Assembly: GCA_013407085.1 (NCBI GenBank)
Contig: JACCGJ010001833.1
Location: 49,720-113,719 of the forward strand
Direction: 5' to 3'
Origin: Atriophallophorus winterbourni
Lineage: Eukaryota > Platyhelminthes > Trematoda > Plagiorchiida > Microphallidae
DNA: 64,000 nucleotides
The first letter of the stretch is position 1. Every line of letters starts with the position of its first letter. Below the pieces are notes generated by a model that was not told the origin of the DNA, did no database searches, and saw only the letters and a program-made list of their open reading frames with translations. Below, piece after piece: positions 12,722 to 25,099 of the stretch. Made by a program: the position numbers and the translations under genes.

Positions 12722-13080
12722 TGTAGCGCTTATACATTATTTATTAATTAATTAATTGTTATTGTTATTATTTTACCGTATCTTACATTTTGTTTTAATT
12801 TTTGGATACATGATATATACACTTTTTCGAACTTGACTCACGCGTCTGATTTGCGTGTTTGAGAATTAGGTTGACTGGGCTGGGTAGTGAATAACAAACT
12901 CGACCTCAATTTCAGTATTCGTTGGAATTAATTTTCTTTTAAAAAATATTTCTCGAGATAAAGAAAAATATTCTAACAGATTTGTATCCTCTAAACATTT
13001 CGTGAGTTACAGCCATTTTCTGTAATTTCTTCATTCTTATTCTAGTATATTTCCGCTACAAAAGAAGCAGGGGGAGAAAT
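12722..13080 (+). repeat. Possible 3' LTR of the gypsy-like element
   Basis: Begins TGTAGCGCTT after the purine tract. The sequence is T-rich, as in many fluke gypsy LTRs. No second LTR is in view, so the 3' boundary is only a guess. Confidence 0.3.
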
Positions 13081-13459
13081 TTCTGTGATGACGCTCACAC
13101 CGGAGTTTCTACCCCTGTCAATAAGAACAAGAAGAAATGTTTAAAGAGACAAGATGAAATTTTGTTTCTAACCGAAGTCGATGGAAATGATTATAAAATA
13201 GATTGTCTCAACTGCTTAAAATATGGCAGACAATTTCGACTCATGCTATACTGCCGAACAAACCGGTATTATACACATAGACTCAGCAGGGATTGCAATG
13301 CTAGATATTATCCTTTTCAAGACAGATATTGTTTATAGTCTACTTAAAAATGTTGACACAACAAACGATTCACCCCGTCATACTCAAAATCTTGCTCCAG
13401 TATTTGCATGTCTCCTGGATTGCGTCAACGAGAAGTCAGTGTCGGCCGGTGAACCACCT

Positions 13460-14135
13460 GTCGAATAGAAATATCGTGTTGTTAATCGGATTAACAAACT
13501 GGGATAAACACAAACGAAGTAATTACCGGCCAATATGCCACATTTCTGTTTAGTTAAAGACTATGGAAAAGCTATTAAAACGTAGCATTCAGAGTCATAT
13601 TAATAATCATGGCATACTTACGCTTACATAATTTGGGTTTATAAAAAATAGGTCATTATTAACCAAACTCATATCCACAAGAGAGGCTTGGACAGACGCA
13701 AAGGACAAAAAATATCAGTCAACCAGATTTTTTTTGACTTTATGAATGTGTTTAATATAGTTAACCATCGGAAGCCGCAGCATCGATTGAGAGTGTGTGG
13801 AATTGAAGGCTCACTTTCAGAATGGTGTAGTAGACCGACTACTTCAATAATGTCCCACGAAGGCAGAAGAACACGCACAGGACAATGAATATTTTATCGC
13901 GGTAGCCAAAACGTGTAAAACGGCACAGAAGATCAGTCGCGTAGCACGCATGAACGGGAGAAGTTTTAAGGTCAATGTTTTTCGGTCTAGTAAAACAGTT
14001 GTTGCGAGGCTTCTTTCAATTTTGTGGCAGATCGTAAGTGGGCTGTACCAATCAACAGGACTCTTTCTAACGGGGTAACTAAAAGCAGTGGTATACCGCC
14101 AGGGTTGGTTCTAGGCCCTCTTTTGATTTTGCATT
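13460..14135 (+). mobile_element. LINE RT relic
   Basis: Reads SNYRPICHISV, then KTMEKLLKRSIQSHINNHG, then LTKLISTREAWTDA, and near 14100 GIPPGLVLGPLLI. This is the RT order NYRPISL...MEKLL...W-x-A...GVPQGSVLGPLLF. All pieces are interrupted by stops. Confidence 0.65.
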
Positions 14136-14399
14136 ATGCAAGTTGAATATTTTCGCTCGTGACAGATTTCTATTTTTCATTCTGTTCTTGTCATCATGGT
14201 TGTTATTAAATCAAAAACGACACTTTGTTTTAACTCTAAGGTTACTCGAAGATCCCGTGAATGTGAAACAACGGGTAAAATCAAACTTACGGAAAAATCG
14301 AATAGTTCCTGTTGAACTCGTAAGTGTTCTACTATTGTTCTCGAAGGAATAGAATTAAGTAACTGCTCAGTGTGGTATCTCTCACGCTGCTAAGGTCTA

Positions 14400-17300
14400 A
14401 CCGCTACTGTTTTTGCTGAACATATATCTAATTCCAACAAATCTCGGTTTTGCAGCGCGTGCACTAATCTCCCAGTGGTTTGAAGTCTGCTGCATTCGAT
14501 AGATCAATAGACCAAGACTATCATTACCCTCGAAGGCAGTCTGCAGGAACATGAAAACGTTTAACGAGAAGCAACTTATTTCTAGCCTTTTGTTGTTACA
14601 CCAATTCCATCAGCACAAAAGTCAGTAGTAAAGTCCGTAGCATCCCCTGTCTCACGGACCCATCCAAGACATGTACAACATAAGATCAACACAAAGTAAA
14701 CTAGTGTTTCTGTCGCAGGCTGACCCGAACAGCTGAACAGCATAAGCACCAATCAAGCTCTGACTGCGCGAGCTTCATTCTCTATTCCCATGGCAACGAC
14801 ATTGAAGGTTTCGGTAGCACGAGCGTAGGCACTTACCGTGATATTCTCAAATATCCCTGAGACTGATTCACCCAGCTTTATAACGCGTTGATTCGAATAT
14901 GTGCAAAATGGGAAAAGGAGTGTCAATAGCTAGGCCATAACATGAAACCGGCTAGAATGGTCCGCTTGTCAAGACACCACATGTCGGCACGTGATGGTGA
15001 AACAAGTTTGTTGTGCATTGTGTTAAAATCGTAAGCAGATGTTGAATCTATTCTTCTGTCCGCTTACATTCTTCGAAACAGCTCGTCCTCCATCCGTATA
15101 TTTCCCGACATATCATAAGACAATAGGCATGCGAAGAAGCAAGAGAATTACAATTGAAAACTCAAAAGCGACAAAAGCATCTTCGTTTATGGCGTTCCGG
15201 AATTGAATAAGAGTGATGCTGGCAAAACATTACTCATGATTGCGAACAGGGGCACTTCTTACAGCAACTGAGTAAAATGACCGATTCCTTGATTGCTTAC
15301 TTGAAGCGTTTGCTAGCCTTTCCTCGTTACAGAGGATCAGTTCCTTGCATACTTAAGGTCACTTCTCCATCTGAATCTATGGTGCGCAAAGATTTGCAAC
15401 ATTGGTATCGACCTACGTATTGTGCTCCAGCAGAAGTTCGTTTTTGATCGGTCCGCGAAAAGTGGACAAACCGTATACTACGACGACGCCACAGCTTCCA
15501 ATAACCGAAACGAATATGGTGCAGACGGACATGACTAACCAAAAATCTCACAAGAGCCGATCCAAATGAAATCGGCGATCTAGATATTCATATAACTTAA
15601 GCTGCTCCTAACCTTCCGATTGACGGCTTGAGCTGTCTCTACACCAACGCGCTGGGTTACAATCAGCTAACTTGCGGAGCTTTGCTCGCGGCATGCTGCT
15701 CGTCATTTCGACATAATCGATGTATCAAAAACGTGGCTAAGCGTTTTGATCACTGAAGCGTAAGTTTCTCTCATTATCAGAAGCGATATTCATATGAAAG
15801 AAGGCGGTATTCTCCAATATTATAATTCACGTCTTTCTTGTGAGGTTCTATCCATGATCAACTCAGCGTGGTGGACTCCCTTTAGTGTCGCTTCCAACTT
15901 AAGAATAGGGACTTTGCACTCGTCGCGGTAATATACCTTCCAACGAATACTCAACGATTTATTTGTGTCGCATTAACACTACGCAACACGCACGCATTGC
16001 TGATGGAGATTTTCAAATCAACTGAGATCTTCAACGAACTCTACCCAAATACGTTTGCTGTGGATCTGCATGATTTCATCAGCAGCCAATTATTGTACAA
16101 CAACGTGGATGTGCTACACGCTTACAGAATGTCGATAGTCCTTCTACACTCGATTTAGTGCCAACTGGCGAGGAACTGGTGATAGAAGTAATTTTATTAT
16201 GAACCGCCCTCAGGGAAAAGCGACCACGTCGTCCTGACATTTTTCTTTTCTTACGCGAAATTCCTCGACGAGAATGTACCCTGGTACGGATTGTCACCGC
16301 TAACAATGTCAACTTCGTGTTAAATGTAAACTTGAGCTCACCTGGTAAATATATGTTTCCCAGTGGCACTTTTTACTGCAACAATCATCGATTTCCAAAA
16401 CAAGCAAATGACGTATCCAACTTACCTTCATTTATAGTAAAACCCATAAGTGGATGTGCTAAAGAAACGCCGCCCGGCGTTCGATCCGATCGGAATAGAG
16501 TGTGCGAAATTGGGAAGCATATCTCTAATAACGCACCAACTGTACTTTTCAAGACAGGCTGGACTAACATAAAAAGTATCCCCTACTGAAAATAGAACGC
16601 ACATAGACTCCTTTGGAAACCGCAAATAATCTGAATGATTACAATATTCCGGTATTCCAGAATTGCCAACCATCTACGTTGAATGTCTCCATGCATCCAA
16701 CCATACTCTCTACTATTCTATTCACCGCTGAGCTTGTATATGAAAAGATCATGGAACTCCGTGAAAATTCATCATATGCAGGGGACCGGGTCACACCGAA
16801 AGCATTATATGCGGTTGCTGCGTAAATTTGTGAACCACTTTTCATGTATTTCCAGCGTTTGTTCGAAACAATCCATGTTGCTGAAAATTGGAAACAGGTA
16901 ATCATTACCCCCAATCTATAAATGAGGAAACCGTAGGGATCCTGCGATTTAACGCTCAGTCACTGCTGCTTGCGCATTCCAAAGTGAGAGAATCTATTGT
17001 ATCCTACGATTTGATCGCTTTTATGGAGAACACGAAAGCTTTAGCTGTCGAACAACATGGGTTTCGCCGCGGACGCTCCTGTACAATAAACTTTATTCGG
17101 CACGGGACAGCTGGACGAATGCTGTCGATGCAGACTATTATGTTTATGTTATATACCTAGATTTCTCTGAAGCTTTTAACCGTGTTAACCACGCTATTTT
17201 ACAGCAAAAGCTTGGTCTAGTTGGAATTCGTAACCTATTGTTGTCTTAGCCGATTACTACGGCTCCAGAACCCTTGGCGTTCGCGTCAAACAATCGGGAG

Positions 17301-17960
17301 CTGATTGTTTTATTGAAATGTGGATTACCCCGGGGCTCTGTGCTCGGTTCGCGTCTGTTCTTGATGTTCATCAACAATTGGAGCATGTGTGAACTCGCCG
17401 TTTCTAATGTTCGCGGATGATATCAAACTATGGCTCATCCTCTCTTACTCGAATGATTCTGATGACCTGAAGGTGGATCTCACCTCACCTAATAACAGGG
17501 CAATGTCGGACCAGCTCCCTTTAAACCCACAAAACTGCCGATCTCTCTACATTCATCACTCAACCGAACTTAGGTACAAGCTATGGACAGCAAACTTTTG
17601 TTGAGTTTCCTAGAAAAATATCTTGGCGTATTGGTTCAAATTAATCTTGACTGATTAACCCAATGTTCCCTCGCATTCTAAGTCTCCAGTCGCAACGTAG
17701 GGCACCTTACAAGGGTCTTCGTGTTTTTTTGACCGCCGTCTCTTTCCCTCTCTCCTACTCGCCTACATCAGACCCCACCTTAAATATGCGTATCCGTTTG
17801 GTCTCCATGGTTAAAGCGTGATCATCGCGTCTTGAGAGCATGCTCCCTAAAGATTCACAAAGCTGACCAAAGGACTTAGTTTGCTCAACTATGAAGGCAG
17901 CCTCCAGCAGCTCAACGTGTTCCTGATGAGTTACCGCCGCATCTGAGGGGATCTGAATGA
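14400..17960 (+). mobile_element. CR1-B LINE, decayed copy 1
   Basis: Order: ORF1 remains (SNIPETDSPSF; KSIFVYGVPELNKSDAG near 15165-15225), endonuclease remains around 15640-16250 (LRIGTLHSS; STLDLVPTG; GKSDHVVLTF-like), then RT (16640-17620: KQHGFRRGRSCT-like, YLDFSEAFNRVNHAIL, CGLPRGSVLGSRLF, FADDIKLW with FADD intact), then the C terminus to 17960. Many stops and frameshifts. The paralogue at 23.7-28.36 kb gives the same order. It is interrupted at 17960 by the 5' end of a CR1-A copy. Confidence 0.72.
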
Positions 17961-17961
17961 C

Positions 17962-20635
17962 TTTTGCGCAGTACGTTCAAATTGGTTTAATTTCCCACGC
18001 TCCGATAAAATATCTTTACGAATTTTCGCTATTCCTTTAATTTTCTGTAAAATAGATCAACTATTTTACTATATTATTGATATTTTTGCTGATTAATTAC
18101 GCTTGTGATACATTCAGCCTGTATTTTTCTATTTTTCCTGTCATTACTCATGCCTTTAACCGATAGATATGAATACAAAAAATACCTGCCTCAACGGCAA
18201 ATGTGACAAAATGGTGGCTAAGGGAATTGAGTGCACAGCTTGCAAGCGTAAGCCTCAACCTAGCTGCTCAGGTATACACAAATCTCACTACGGGATTTAG
18301 GAACAACACCGCTGATTGCAGTGTTATTGTATCGGTTGTCATAAGGCTGTCAATGACGCCGCTTGCCAAAACGCCAAGGAATAGTGTGACGTCGCTAAGC
18401 TCGTCAAATTTTGTACCCACCCAAAAGTATGCATCTGTTGTGAGGGAGAATATAATTTCTGAGACAACAGCAGGCAAGAGGATGGCTCACAAATCTAGCC
18501 ATTTACAACGTCCGTCTAAGCATGCTACCTCTATCTCCTAAGGTGGTAAATGGAGCCACATCTTTAAAATAGATTGTAATTAAGGTGGTAAAATTGCACT
18601 CAACGAGCATGTAGACATAGTTAGCCACTTACCTCGTCCTCCAAAGCAAGTTTCTTCTACGAAAGTGGTCAACGTAGCAGGTACTCCGAAAAGGCGCATT
18701 AAGACCAGTAAATCCACTACTCAAAGGAAGCAACATATAAATGTTGCTGGGTCACCCGCACTGGATCAAATTATCCAGGAATTAAACGTTTCGCGTAAGC
18801 AGTTTGAGGCACTGCAAGGCACTCTTTCTTTTTCTTCAAAAACCAGAAACCCGAAATGTAATAGTTTTTACCCGAGCGGAGCCTTTTAATAGGGAATCAA
18901 AAAGTCGAACAGATTTTGATCGCAGATTTATCAGCGATCTTATCCGGATGGTAGGTCCTAGGTTTTCTACTCTCACGGTGCGAGTTCACCGTGTTGGGAG
19001 ATGGGAGATGGATAACCAACCTAGGCCAATACTGGTAATATTCAAATAGCAGTCAGATCGGGATGCGTTACTGTCTATGGCTGAATACGTCGTCAAAACA
19101 ACTCTAGACAAGCTTCAGGTTAAGCCGGACAACCCTTCCTCTCGGATTTGACAAACTCTTCCGCTTTAAATAGGAGAAACCTAGCTTTAAGTACATCTGC
19201 TATCAGTAAACCTGATGCAAATTAAACCGCTGGTGAATCCGTTACGATCATACTGAACAGCAAATCACCAAGAGACTTGTTGTCCGGATTAGACGACGTT
19301 GACGGACTTATCGCAAATGCACATGGAAGCCAAGCAGATGTATCCAGTATTTGCTCTTTGATGGATGCGGCCTTAATCCTCAGACAACGGTCCGTAACAT
19401 CTATGTAAAAGGTTTTTGAACCGGAAAATCCTACTTTAAGTAGCACGCCAAAAAACGTGCACCTCTCTCGGGTGCTTCGACAGTAGGCCAAGCAGGATTT
19501 GTTTCAGAAGCACGCAAAACCCATGCCCCAGTGCTGTATGCTAATGTGTGCAGCATAATGATTAAGTGGGCTGACCATTGTCTCCGTGTGTCTAAGTTGC
19601 ACCCCTGGGTTATACCGCTTTCTGAGACCTCGCTGTCCGCGCTTGATGATGTGCCAATAAATATCAGCAAGCAGTTTCTCATAATTAGATGCGATTGATA
19701 GGAGTGGCGGTGGCGTTGCAATCTTCCTGGAAAATGACTTGCACAATACGGGCACGGGTTTATCCCTAACCATTTAAAACGTCCAAGTTGTTACGAGTAT
19801 CCTGACTTGCTACAAGTCAGCCCACGCAATTGTTTGGGTCTTCGTTTCACCCAATGTAGTCCAGCAGGAGATTACACAGCCGATTGAGACGCTCGACAGG
19901 TTGTTTCAATCAGCTCCCAGCGGACTCATCTTAGGTGATTTCAAACTACCAGACATAAATTGGGCCGTCACTGTAGGTTTAGTCACCAAGCAATCCAAAA
20001 TGTTTCTCAAATGGCTCCATGATGATGCGTTGCATCAGCATGTGAGTTATCCTACGAGGTTTCGTAATGGAGGCACTCTATCCACTCTCGAGCTGGTCTG
20101 TCGCCTCAGCCCGAAGTCGTTAGACTTTTTAAATACCCAGCACCGCTCAGCAAAAGCGATCATGTAATGATAAGCTTCGAAGCCGTACTACGTTTTAACA
20201 AACAATTTGCTTGCCCTAAACGCAATTTTGGGCTTGTAGGCTGGGATTTCATGCTACAGACTTCAAAATCTACCTTTCAGTTATCTAACGATTTCAATGT
20301 AACTGAAAACTGGGATAAAATTTAAAAGTATCTAAAGGAGTTGCATGACAAGCACTCTCCGCTGCAAGTCATTAAAAAGCATCATAGGCCGACCTGGCGG
20401 ACTCCTCGAGTTCGTCGGTTTACCCGCAAACGAGATAGTTTATGGCGGCAATATAAGCTATCTCTCAATTTTGGTTCTTGTGTCCGATACAAAACCGCTA
20501 GGAAAGCTTGTGTTAAAATACAATGATTTCTTCAACAGGAGTTTAGGATATCTTCAGCTAGGGATGCTGAATCCAATCCCGAAAGATTTTATAGCTACGA
20601 TCGATCGGAAGGAAAAACCAGGAAATTTGTAGCTT
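17962..20635 (+). mobile_element. CR1-A LINE, decayed copy 1 (3' part lost)
   Basis: Its 5' leader (GTACGTTCAA...) and ORF1 start (MNTKNTCLNGKCDKMVAKGI, 18171) match the full copy at 28.5 kb. ORF1 runs on with RTDFDRRFISDLIRMVGPRF and RVHRVGRWEM. The endonuclease follows at 19560-20170 (LSETSLSALDDVP; LGDFKLPDINWA; LSKSDHVMISFEAVLRF) and the linker VRRFTRKRDSLWRQYKLSL at 20407-20465. It is cut at about 20635 by the Penelope-like element. Confidence 0.75.
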
Positions 20636-20670
20636 ACTTGAATTTGTTCTCCGAGCTTGTTGAGTTTGCA

Positions 20671-20712
20671 TCGGACGTTTTGTTGCCTGACTAGGAAACA
20701 TCTTCAGTGATT
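20671..20712 (-). ncRNA. Degenerate hammerhead-like fold in Penelope-like 3' end
   Basis: On the minus strand: CTGAAGA (20707-20701), stem II TGTTTCC and GGCAACA with one mismatch, then AAAAC in place of GAAAC, then GTC. The position in the element matches the fold at 52.14 kb. Stem I is not convincing and the core G is lost, so it would be inactive. Confidence 0.42.
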
Positions 20713-20867
20713 GTTGGCAAGTTGACTGCCCGAAGTGGCACTGATGATGGTATTTGGCCCGCCGACCATTGGTCACGTGATCGCATGTGATTGGCTGCCT
20801 TATTAATTCTTCGTCTCAGTCGCATCCGTGCGTAGATGTCGTCCCAGCTCACGTGTTCGTTGATCGA

Positions 20868-21269
20868 TCATTCACAGGAGCGCCAGGCTTCGATGAACTC
20901 TCGTGTTGTTTTTTTATTAGCTTGGCCCAAGATGTGACAGTTATGCCAGTTCATCTTGTTATTTTGGTTGTTGACGTGCGTTGATATGAGAGAATTGGTG
21001 TCGTGACGTCGTACGGCTAGTTGATTCTTATAGATTCGAGTTTTTTGTCTTCGACCGGTTTGCCCGATGTAGTGTTTGCCACAGTGCGTGCACTGTATTT
21101 TGTATACTACGTTTGCGTTTTTATTTTTCGGTATTGCATCTTTCACTTTTGTGAGCACGTTACGTAGGGTTGCTGTCGGTTTGTGGGCGATAAAAATGCC
21201 GTGACGTCGTAGGAGTCTTGATGTCATTTCCGAGATGTCTTTGACGTATGGTAACGCCGCCCGTTGCAA
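20868..21269 (-). pseudogene. GIY-YIG endonuclease region of the Penelope-like element
   Basis: An open frame of 133 codons with the Cys-containing entry (CTHCGKHYIGQTGR), the catalytic Arg region and a closing EFIEAWRS. This is the form used by Penelope elements for target cleavage. It is separated from the RT part by frame breaks. Confidence 0.82.
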
Positions 21270-22129
21270 GACATCAGTCTGGTCTTGCCTAGAGCGTGTC
21301 GTTAGGCATCTACGGATAATGTTCTTCGGTTAAGAATTCTTCTGGAATAGCTTGTATAGATATTATTCTTCCTCTCTTTGCAGTGTAAGCGTGCTGCTTT
21401 TTTCTAGAGCGTTGAAACAACTTCCAAAAGCAGCATTTCTTGTGTGCTGTTGGGTAGTTACTTTTAAAGTTCAACATTTGGTCGGTGTGGCTCGGCTTTT
21501 TATAGACATTGGTCTGTAGTTCGCCGTTACTCGGTCTGGTGACTTGCACGTCTCACAACGGTTATTGACCGCTTGTTTTTTTTCCATTGTGAACTGTATA
21601 CGATTGAATACACAGTTGAGTAATCGTGAAGTTTCCTGAAGTCTTGATCATTTAATAATCACGTAGGTATCGCTCACGTAGCGTACCCATAGGATGGCTT
21701 GTATCAATGGTGAAGAGATCTGCTCCAGCCTTTGCATAACGATTAGTCCTTAGATTGGTGAGCCCATAAGGTGCCTCCTATTTGTTCGTAAGATTGTCCG
21801 TTGAAGGTGAATTGTGTTGTTAGGCATAAGTTAGGCCATTCTAAAAGGTCTTCTTTGTTAAGTCTTTCTCTATCGGCCATCATTCGTTCGTTAAAAAGTG
21901 ATGCCATATTTTGCTTCGCTAGGGTGGTGTCGATCGAGGTAAAGAGTGCGATAACATCGAATGAAACTATAATTTCGTCATCTCAGATCTTGATCTTCTG
22001 TAGAAATTCTTCGGCTGTTTGAATTGAATGTTCTGACCCATGGGTAAGGTATATTAGTCTTCTCAATTTTTTTGGATAGCTTGTATGAGGGTGCTCCTGG
22101 TAGCGATATGATTGAGTGCAGTGATATAC

Positions 22130-23060
22130 CTTCACAATGCCCAGCTCGGGTCCTAAGGCAAAGAGGTCTTTTATAATAGCGCCACTTTAATCCTTCAATC
22201 TTCAGTTCTACTGGAAACCGGCTCCAGAAATTTACCACCCTGGGGCAGAAAACGTTTTTCTGGGAGTCTAGTCCACATCACTCCTTAGCAAGTTCGAGTG
22301 AATGTCCACGAGTGCCCGGCTCGGGTCTTAAGGCAAAAAAGTTGTTCAAAAGAACGCTAATTAACCCTTTCAAGATCTTGAAGGTTTTAATTAAGTCACC
22401 TCTCAAACGATGGCGCGTGAACCAGAAAAGATCTAGGGACTTCAGGCGCGCAGCGTATGGTTCCCCTCACTGACCATCAATCATACGAGTTGCGAGATGC
22501 TGTACGCTTTCGAGTCGAACGATGTCCTTCTTGTAAAAAGGACACCACGCTTGGACACAATATTCTAGATGCGTCCGAACTAATGCCTTGTAAAGGGGCA
22601 GGAACACATCTGGTCATCTGCTGGATAACACGTATTTCATGCGAAAGATCACTTTGCGAGCATGTTGAGCTGCAGCGGCGCATTGGTCCTCACATTTAAA
22701 GTCAGTGCTAACTAGTACTCCCAAATACTTAACACGCTGTGTGGCGTTAACAGTGAGAAAATTACCTGGCACCTGAAATGAAATCTAATCAACCAGTGCT
22801 GACAAGAGTTGACCCTTATTATGGTTCAGTGGGAGGTCACACTGGTATGACCAGTTTATGATCCATTCAAGGTCGTGCATCAAGGTATCTTCATACGTTG
22901 ATCCGATGAATTTCACATCATCCGCGAAAATAAGGCATGGGCACTTCAATGCAGACGACAAGTCATCGATGGAAATCAGGAATCGAAGAGGACTGAGTAC
23001 CGACCTTTGTGGTACACCACTGATCACTTCGGTTTGATTCGACAGCGTAGATCCTACAAG
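22130..23060 (-). mobile_element. CR1-A LINE fragment, inverted: RT palm to C terminus
   Basis: The minus strand reads [107 protein letters not shown] and LRPEPGTRGHSLELA. It keeps five codons that the 28.5 kb copy has lost after VLG. At 22130-22205 a second short piece of the same C terminus (YYKRPLCLRTRAGH) is joined to it. Confidence 0.78.
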
Positions 23061-23079
23061 CTGTAGGTTGCTGTACCAG

Positions 23080-23690
23080 ATGGCATACTTGAGATAAATG
23101 GGGTGCCAAAAGTTCGTGACTTAGGTATAGAAGTATCAGGGGACTTTAAATAGGCTGATCAATGCGCAGCTGCTGCACAACGCGCTAGGAGAGAGCTTTT
23201 TCTCCTTCGATCGGTTTTATCCTGCAGGTCCCCAGAGGTTTTCTTACCATTATACAAAGCGGTCGTAAGACCACATCTTAAGTATTGCGCTCAAGTATGG
23301 TCACTTTATTTGGATAAAGATATTGCCAAGCTGGAAGGTGTTTAACGTTTAGCTACTCGTATGATTGTAGGGCAATCGGGTGGGTTGTATGAGGAACCAT
23401 TGCTGAGTCTAGAGCTCTTCTCACTAAAATGAAGGCGGCTACATGGGGACCTGATTGAAACCTTCAAAATCATGTTAGGTTTCAGTACTATTCATCCTAG
23501 TGAATTGTACGCTCTGGCGCTGTGTGGGTACTCGAGGCCACCGATTAAAACTGGCCAAGCGACATGTCAGATCCAATGTTCGTAAGTTCTTCTCCAGTGA
23601 AATGGTAGTAGAATCGACCTCCTAAAGAAGTTGTTTACCCAACTTCGGCAGGGGGTTTTAAGAATGGACTTAACTCTATGTGGCCTTCAT
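23080..23690 (+). mobile_element. CR1-A-like LINE fragment, RT C terminus
   Basis: The plus strand reads [75 protein letters not shown] and then decays. It meets the minus-strand CR1-A fragment head to head at about 23070. Both pieces contain the same RT region, so they come from two insertions. Confidence 0.75.
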
Positions 23691-23837
23691 TATTTCCTGA
23701 TTTTTATCCGTAAGGGAATAGTTGCTATGATCTTCATGTTGTCTTTGGAACGCACTAATGTTGCTCCTGACCTTTAAGGTCAACGTCATTTTTATAACAT
23801 TTTTTAAATTTAAGTTTTCAATATTCCATTACTGACA

Positions 23838-25099
23838 ATGGTTCTCCGTGGCTCGAAAACTGCTCGTCGTAACTCGTCAACTACATAAAATCAACCAATT
23901 ACTCGTAAGAAATCTCAGGAATCCAAAAGCTTACCGGGACTTGCCGTTTGCGGTGAAACCGGATGTTGAACTTCGGTTTTAGAAGGAATAGAATGCAGCA
24001 TTTGTTGTACCTGGTTCCATTCTGGTTGCTCAGTTTTGACGCCTGCTGATTTTATTGCCCACCAAAAACGTTCAACTATGCTCTGGTTTTGCAAAGCTTT
24101 ACAAACCCATTGTTCGTTTTCTGCATAAACTGTTAGATCAACAATCGAAAAAACAGCATCCCTTGAAAAGCGACTGATCCAATTAGTAAAAATAAATGTT
24201 TCTTCTTCAAATTTTCAACCGTTGCATATTGAAATACTCGCACCTCATCCCTTTCCCACATTCACGTCGTTAGTCGCGGGAAACTCACCAGCAACTAAAA
24301 GTGATGTTACTTTTTCTACAGAGAAATTCACTAAGGTGATGTCATCAACTAGGAAGCCAGTTGCTTACAAGAATTTCCCTGGACAGTCTGATTCATTGGC
24401 AATAATATGCTCTAATGTGCCAGAAACTACGTTTCCCTGCTTTAAAACTCGTCAGCAAGCTGACACACTGCAATGGCGTGCATTATGCGATACCCTCCAC
24501 ATGTCTGCTTATCCAGTAGGTTTAGTACGTTTGTCACGTCACCCGAACTCACCTTATTCTGGCGAACCGAGACTACTAAGAGTAACGCTCAACGCAATGG
24601 AAGATATCGAAAATGTCTTGCTTGAACTTAAACCGGGGGTCAACTGCAATTCGTATACATCCGGTCATTCCCTGGAGTGAACGCCGACTGAAAAAGCAGC
24701 CGTCGTATAATTAGAAAGAAGCAAGTGACAAAAAATATCTTTCTCTATGGCGTTCCGGAACTCGTCGATGACGATGCTGCTAAATCTGCGACCTACGACT
24801 GTGATCAGTGGCGTTTTATTCAGTCGAAAAGCAGAATTTCCTGTACTCTTACTACTGCCGTCAAACGCTTACCGAATTCGCTTAATTACAAGGGCCAGGG
24901 TCCAAGGATATTGAAAGATACTTTTCATTCTGAAGATATGCTTCACACTGATCTACAGTCGTGGTACCAATTAAAACACCTAGCCTCCGCTGAAATTCGC
25001 TCGCGAGCGGCTGCTGACAAGCCAAAACCCAAGTATCCTCTAAACACAGCGATACCCCCCTCTCCTGACGTATCTGCACCATTCTCAAAAAACCTTTAA
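23838..25099 (+). pseudogene. CR1-B ORF1 (PHD-like finger plus two RNA-binding-like blocks)
   Basis: Begins MVLRGSKTARRNSS. A C4HC3-type pattern covers 23955-24110. Block 1 (24400-24640) reads LAIICSNVPET, then VGLVRLSRHPNSP, then PRLLRVTLNAMEDIENVLL. Block 2 (24725-24960) reads KNIFLYGVPELVDDDAAKS, then AVKRLPN, then GPRILKDTFHSEDMLHTDL. Each block has the order expected of an RRM-like fold in LINE ORF1 proteins. Frame breaks occur at 23886, 23970, 24678 and between the blocks. Confidence 0.6.

Larger units (their letters stand above)
20625..22130 (-). mobile_element. Penelope-like element (RT plus GIY-YIG)
   Basis: Reading the minus strand from 22130: LPGAPSYKLSKKIEKT, IIVSFDVIALFTSI (RT motif A), RLNKEDLLEWPNLCLTTQF, a GTLMGSP-like block, WVRYVSDTYVII (motif C; usual YVDDT changed to YVSDT), QVTRPSNGELQTNVYKKPSH and NFKSNYPTAHKK (thumb). 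The GIY-YIG endonuclease follows: VVYKIQCTHCGKHYIGQTGR, then LISTHVNNQNNKMNW and REFIEAWRS. The 3' end has a degenerate hammerhead-like fold near 20671-20712. Frameshifts and the motif C change make it inactive. It interrupts a CR1-A copy. Confidence 0.85.

Noticed and set aside
22990..23690. Twin-priming inversion of one CR1 copy
   Set aside because: Both orientations contain the same RT C-terminal region, which one reverse-transcription event would not produce.
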